Origin: Acanthochlamys bracteata
Taxonomy: Eukaryota > Streptophyta > Magnoliopsida > Pandanales > Velloziaceae
Direction of reading: 5' to 3'
DNA: 64,000 bases
Assembly (NCBI GenBank): GCA_019914995.1
Contig: CM034141.1
Location: forward strand, 5,744,001-5,808,000
Shown here: positions 60,019-64,000 of the stretch, piece by piece
How the letters are laid out: every line of letters begins with the position of its first letter
Position numbering within the stretch: the stretch's first letter is position 1
Translations under genes and position numbers: made by a program
Notes under the pieces: model-generated
The model's input: the letters and a program-made list of their open reading frames with translations, nothing else
Told to the model about the DNA's origin: nothing
The model's database searches: none

Positions 60019-61010
60019 CTAAAGTTCTATCTGAGCAAGACGATGGTGAATATCCGTTGAGTCATTGGTGATAGACTGAAAGATAAGAACAGCATCAACA
60101 ACATTCGCCTGTGCAACTGGAGGGCGAGTAATGGAAGAATCTTTCGCCTTCTTCCGCTCCCGATACTGAGTAAGTAAATGTGGGTGAAGCTGAAAACAAT
60201 CATCCACAGTATGACCCGATTTTTTGCAACGAGTACAGAATGATTGCTCACGAGAATTGGAAGAATTCCTGCGACAATGAGCACCAGTGTCTCCCGAAAT
60301 GGAAGGTAAAGTGCGTGAAGATGCAGCAAATACTGTAGCTGAACCAGGAGTCAAGGTGGGTACCATCATCGAAAGAGACCATAAGCGAGTCTCCTCGGCA
60401 ATGAGCTCAGAAATTGCAGCATCTAGACTGGTGTTATGGTGTATGATACGACCACTCACTTCTTGAAATTCTAGACGCAAAGCCATAAAAAACTGATAAA
60501 GTTGACGTCGTTCACGACAGATACGACGTTCATAACAGGCACAGCCATGACCTTCAAGAGCTCGCGCCAGTAACCTTGCATCAATGTAGCAAACTCCTGT
60601 ATAGTGCGATCACCCTGTCTGGCGGCCTAAGCCTCGGTGAGAATTTGATACTCTCTAGCACCACTTGATTGAACAAACTGAATAGTTAAAGTCTTCCATA
60701 ATAATGCAGCAGTCGGGATGTCTTCAAGATGTGGTCGAAGAGATCGATCAACAGATGCAATGATAAATGCAAGAGTTCGTTCATCATGATCATCGCAAAT
60801 GTCCTGCGCAATACGAATGTTATTCTTTACTTCAATAGAGGCATCATCTGGTGGTGAGAGAGGACGCTGAATAGAACCATCAAGATGACTAAGAAGACGA
60901 CGTCCACGAAAAATAGTTCTAACTGAAGCAGCCCATTCCGCTCAATCATCAGCAGTACTCAAAGAAAAGTCCGTGGATATCGATAGAATCTCGAAAAAAC
61001 TCAAACGAAG
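60019..61010 (-). pseudogene. Broken copia gag region
   Basis: The C-terminal part (60019-60486) reads open and holds one zinc knuckle, CTRCKKSGHTVDDC (C-X2-C-X4-H-X4-C), typical of copia nucleocapsid. The N-terminal part (about 60490-61010) matches the copia-type gag family (PF14223-like) but is interrupted by in-frame stops and frame changes. The start region lies just after a long poly-A tract on the element strand. Confidence 0.8.
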
Positions 61011-61042
61011 GCATCATCAAAATAGTTTTTTTTTTTTTTTTT

Positions 61043-61312
61043 GAAACTGTCCGGGCCGAGCTGGCCCGAATGCAGCTGTGGCTAGGGTGTGGCGAACGGG
61101 CTAGCCTGAAGCAGACGAGCGAGCGTCTGCGGCGGAGAGGGCGGGATTGCGGTGGCGGCGGCGAAAGCGATGGCGGCGTGAAGAAGAGCGGCGGCGATTT
61201 AACGCGAGCGAGCGAGCAGCGATAGCGGCAACGACTGGAGAAGATCTCGGATGTAGGCGGCTGCAGCGGCGACAACGACGACGAATCCGGCGGCGGCGGC
61301 GCTAGAGTTTGT
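61043..61312 (-). other. GC-rich leader segment of the copia element
   Basis: About 270 bases between the primer binding site and gag are strongly GC-rich (GCCGCCGCCGCCGG and GCTCGCTCGCTCG on the element strand), unlike the rest of the element. Both sides are bounded by homopolymer T runs on the plus strand (about 61026-61042 and 61313-61327). It reads open for 108 codons on the element strand with low-complexity Arg/Ser/Pro content. It may be a captured host leader or an element-specific leader. Confidence 0.5.
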
Positions 61313-61417
61313 GTTTTTTTTTTTTTTAAATTTTATATATGAAGATGAAAAATTGAAAAGAAAAGAATCAATTATGTGTAGAAAAAATTTTCAAAAATTC
61401 AATTTGGCTCGATACCA

Positions 61418-61551
61418 TGAAACAATTGATAAGAAAAATAATAATAGAATTGAGTATGATGAATAATAAACTACAGTTTACATCGTACGAATATTTATAG
61501 AGTACATATAATAGGTTTGTCTTACATATAGCCCAATAATACAGTCCAATA
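61418..61551 (-). repeat. 5' LTR of the copia element
   Basis: This is the upstream long terminal repeat in element orientation. On the plus strand it starts TGAAACAATTGAT and ends ACAGTCCAATA, next to GTTTG. It matches the downstream copy over nearly its whole length. Confidence 0.9.
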
Positions 61552-61578
61552 GTTTGGTTGGAAGCTCGATATACGTAG

Positions 61579-61873
61579 TAGCTCTGTGAATAACTATGTT
61601 AAAAACAGTATAACTCACATGGGCTTTCACAAAGTATGACCGAAAATTCGAAATAAGTTAGACTCTAATGACTGGCTATTAGTTGCACAGACGGTGCGCC
61701 TGCGAAATGACCGGCACATATTATAGCTCTAACGAATAGTGCGATGAGTAGGTTAAGAACAGTGTGACTCAAATAGGCTTCGACAAAGTATAAATAAGAA
61801 GTCGGAATAAATTAGACTCTGATAGTTGGCTATTAGTATACAATAACGGTGTTCAAAGCCAAATGACTGAAAT
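61579..61873. repeat. About 148-bp tandem repeat within the TRIM interior
   Basis: Two adjacent diverged copies share TAGCTCT(G/A), GAACAGT(A/G)T(A/G)ACTCA, GGCTT(T)C(G/A)CAAAGTAT, TTAGACTCT(A/G)AT and TGGCTATTAGT. They lie between the copia insertion and the right TRIM repeat. They are noncoding. Confidence 0.75.
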
Positions 61874-62187
61874 TCTGAACGATCGACGTATTTGGTGCGC
61901 GATAAAGTGTTCGAATGAGAAAAATATGAATAACTAACTTTTGAGAGAGAGATTATTATATTTGTGTGTGAGCGAATTAATCTCATATTGAATAAAAATA
62001 AAATTAAACGAGAATTACTATATTAGAGAGTTTCATAACACATTAGCTTAAGCTTTTTAATTAAATTGAGCTTTATAGTGTATGGACCGAATCTTCAGAT
62101 TAAATTGAGCTTTCAAGTGTATGAACCGAACTTTCAGATATCTTATCTTAATTAACTCTTTTAGCGTCGTATCTTTCTAACAAAAGC

Positions 62188-64000
62188 TACACACCTCTAA
62201 CATTGTTGAAGTCTGTCAACAAGGAAATAACACCATTTGTCAATTGAAATTTAGTAAACTACAGACCTTCACGAAATGAAACAATGTAATACTTCACATA
62301 AAGAAATATACATAATAAATAATGTGGAGTAATAATTAGAGATTTACGTTTCATTTCTTACCTGCCACTCACAAATAGTGCTAGCTTCTGTTGAACAAAG
62401 CATGATTCAAGAAAGCAACCAATAAACCAAAGGTATGTACAGGAGATGAAAGTACTAATAGTTGAATTATAATACTTTAGCAAGTAATATTATGAATATG
62501 CAAATGCCACTTTGAGATAACAATTAAAAGCCAGAACTACAACTAGAAGAGAAATAATCCCCACAGAAAATTGAGGAATAAGAAAGAATCTGCAAGTTCT
62601 TGATATCCCTGATTTTTTAAGCATAACAACAGATGCAACAAGTAATAACGCATGTAGATACTGATATGAAAAGAAGCAGCGTTTTAGTCTTGGCTAGCTG
62701 GGTTTGCACAAAACATTCCAGTAAATATCCCTCACATCTAAGCAAGTTGAAGTTTCTGAATATGTTCACGTTCAACATAAGCACAGATAAAAACAAACAA
62801 CATTTAGTTTTAATTACAATGTAATCTCTTCTGAAAAAAGATTACAATCAAAATCTTAGAAATGCCAAAAAGATACTGGGAATCATCGATAAGAGCTTGA
62901 TTGGTAAGGAAAAAAATAGCTTGCTAGAAGCAAGAGATAACAGGTTCCCCATGTGGTCTGCTTGGGATTTCAACATTCCAGATATCTTTTTCTTCCTTGA
63001 GATGCATGCTTGAATGTGGAATAGAAGAGTTCATAGAGTGAAAAAGAGGGTGCTCAGAAGCTTAGTTCCAAGAAATATAAATTTAAAATTGTTGACTCAT
63101 CAAGAAAAATACCCAACTTAATGCTTAGGGACCAACGAGCATTGGAAGCACCAGTACAACTTACCAAAAATGGAAACCATACAACTGTGCAAGAGCTAAG
63201 ATTATTTTTAACCTATTAAACTTTCTAAGTTTGACATCCTTGTTTCTCTTAATAAAACATAAGTTAAAATATCACCTCACAACCTAGAGGATGAGAACAA
63301 AGACTATGAGAAAAGTGATCCAAAATGAGTTTTCAGAAAGTGAAATATTGAAAAATAAGTTTGTGAAAGTAAATTTACGAAAATAAACACAAATTAGAAC
63401 TCACTTTTTCGACGGAAGAAAGTGTGTTAGAGATAAAGTAAAACACGCTCTATTATATTGGAAAACCAACAAAAATAGCATGAAAGAAAGCAGATCAAAG
63501 GAAGAAAGTTTCTGTATATGCTCATTTGATTGCAAGCATGTACAATTATAACTGACCATGGTGCAGTGGAACTGTTCTTCTGTATAATAAACTCTGTAAC
63601 AGCAAAAAACTTGTATGTGCAAAGGAGGCCCAATAGCTGTTCTAGAAACCCATCCACACAAAGTAGGACAAAGATCTGTAAGAACCATAAAATTCTGTAT
63701 GTAATATGGCTAGAACCAGGTGTAGGCCGTATATATGCATTGGATGGAAACTCAAGTAGAGCTACGCTCTTCAAATTAATCTAATAAAATGGTCTAATGC
63801 TATAAAATTCACATAAGCAGTAAACTTTGATATAAAATTGTTGAAAGATTTATTAGGCCTTATTCACTGGATAGGTTTAAGGAGGGGGAATCCTTGCAGT
63901 GAAAACTACATAAGAAGATTCCGAATAAACGCCAGAAAACTTCTGAAGACACTCCAAATTAGTTACTTCACATAGAATTGAGCAAAGAGATTACCTGGTT
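62188..64000. other. Terminal spacer, no supported gene
   Basis: No domain or splice-supported exon is visible. The stretch 63310-63410 is rich in AAAGTGA/TCACTTT phrases like those at 590-790 and in the long inverted repeat. Overlapping frames of 84-115 codons at 63401-63784 occur on both strands but lack any recognisable motif; they could be an untranslated part of a gene that continues beyond 64000. Confidence 0.4.

Larger units (their letters stand above)
57173..61551 (-). mobile_element. Degraded Ty1/copia retrotransposon
   Basis: Terminal repeats of 137 bp (57173-57309) and 134 bp (61418-61551) flank an internal region in the order gag, protease, integrase, reverse transcriptase, RNase H, the copia order, on the minus strand. 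The 5-bp duplication GTTTG sits on both sides (57168-57172 and 61552-61556). Next to the upstream repeat, TGGTATCGAGCCA (complement of 61405-61417) is the primer binding site; a purine tract GAGGAGGGA (complement near 57310-57318) precedes the downstream repeat. The two terminal repeats differ at about nine to ten sites plus two small indels. Reverse transcriptase has in-frame stops and frameshifts, and part of integrase is deleted, so the element cannot be autonomous. Confidence 0.93.
56959..62182 (+). mobile_element. TRIM retrotransposon, interrupted by a copia element
   Basis: Two direct terminal repeats, 56959-57149 and about 61953-62182, flank a short noncoding interior. They share TTTCATAA, CATTT/CATTAGCTTAAG, GTGTATGGA(T/C)CGAA and TTAACT(T)CTT. 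The outer ends are TG and CA, and a 5-bp duplication AAAGC sits on both sides (56954-56958 and 62183-62187). Directly after the left repeat, TATCAGAACCAA resembles the initiator-tRNA-Met primer binding site. A purine tract GAGAGAGAGA precedes the right repeat. Without the inserted copia element the whole is about 840 bp with about 420 bp of interior, the size of a terminal-repeat retrotransposon in miniature (TRIM). The right repeat is about 38 bp longer because of an internal tandem duplication. The repeats are strongly diverged, so the element is old. Confidence 0.85.

Noticed and set aside
63401..63784. Overlapping 84-115 codon frames on both strands near the window end
   Set aside because: No domain, no splice support, and similar frame lengths on both strands suggest chance.

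Overview
The window is nuclear DNA of a eudicot plant. Every gene I can name has a plant-type exon structure (GT-AG introns, AT-rich introns and spacers). The families present (plastid pTAC2, a PORR protein, an NPK1/ANP-type MAPKKK, an IGT/LAZY protein, an ABCB15-type transporter) point to land plants. I cannot fix the species. I found no tRNA, rRNA, CRISPR array or organellar block. All exon joins below were read by hand from splice signals, reading phase and remembered family consensus, not from transcripts.

Layout. 1-3049: AT-rich spacer, unrecognised sequence and the probable pTAC2 3' UTR. 3050-6551 (-): pTAC2, a PPR-SMR protein, 5 exons. 6552-7000: a possible shared promoter, facing a plus-strand leader exon near 6994-7219. 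7410-10557: a long inverted repeat (arms over 1 kb), probably inside the 5' UTR intron of the next gene. 11001-12365 (+): a PORR-domain organelle RNA-splicing factor. 15680-22326 (+): an NPK1/ANP-type MAPKKK in 17 coding exons, with one GC-AG intron, a tandemly duplicated intron segment and a foldback MITE in another intron. 22327-28597: a large spacer with no gene I can support. 28598-34774 (+): an ABCB15-type full-size ABC transporter, 7 exons. 35353-38225 (-): an RS-rich protein with a SMAP/RSRC2-like C-terminal half, 6 exons. 38721-39030 (-): a broken eIF2-gamma fragment. 39659-40201 (-): a 59-67 residue single-pass membrane protein in two small exons. 44838-49205 (+): a nucleobase-ascorbate transporter, 14 exons. 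51761-53314 (-): a LAZY/DRO1-type IGT-family gravitropism gene with the family's 6-nt first coding exon and a 20-nt last exon. 56959-62182: a TRIM-type mini-retrotransposon (TSD AAAGC) split by a degraded Ty1/copia element at 57173-61551 (TSD GTTTG). 62188-64000: no supported gene.

The genes do not form a pathway; this is an ordinary gene-bearing euchromatic segment. Two neighbours (pTAC2 and the PORR gene) both serve organelle gene expression and lie head to head. The most distinctive non-genic structures are the nested TRIM/copia pair, whose four boundaries and both target-site duplications can be read, and the long inverted repeat that would place a kilobase hairpin in the primary transcript of the PORR gene. 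I did not find a convincing new biological system; the strongest unusual observations are under findings.
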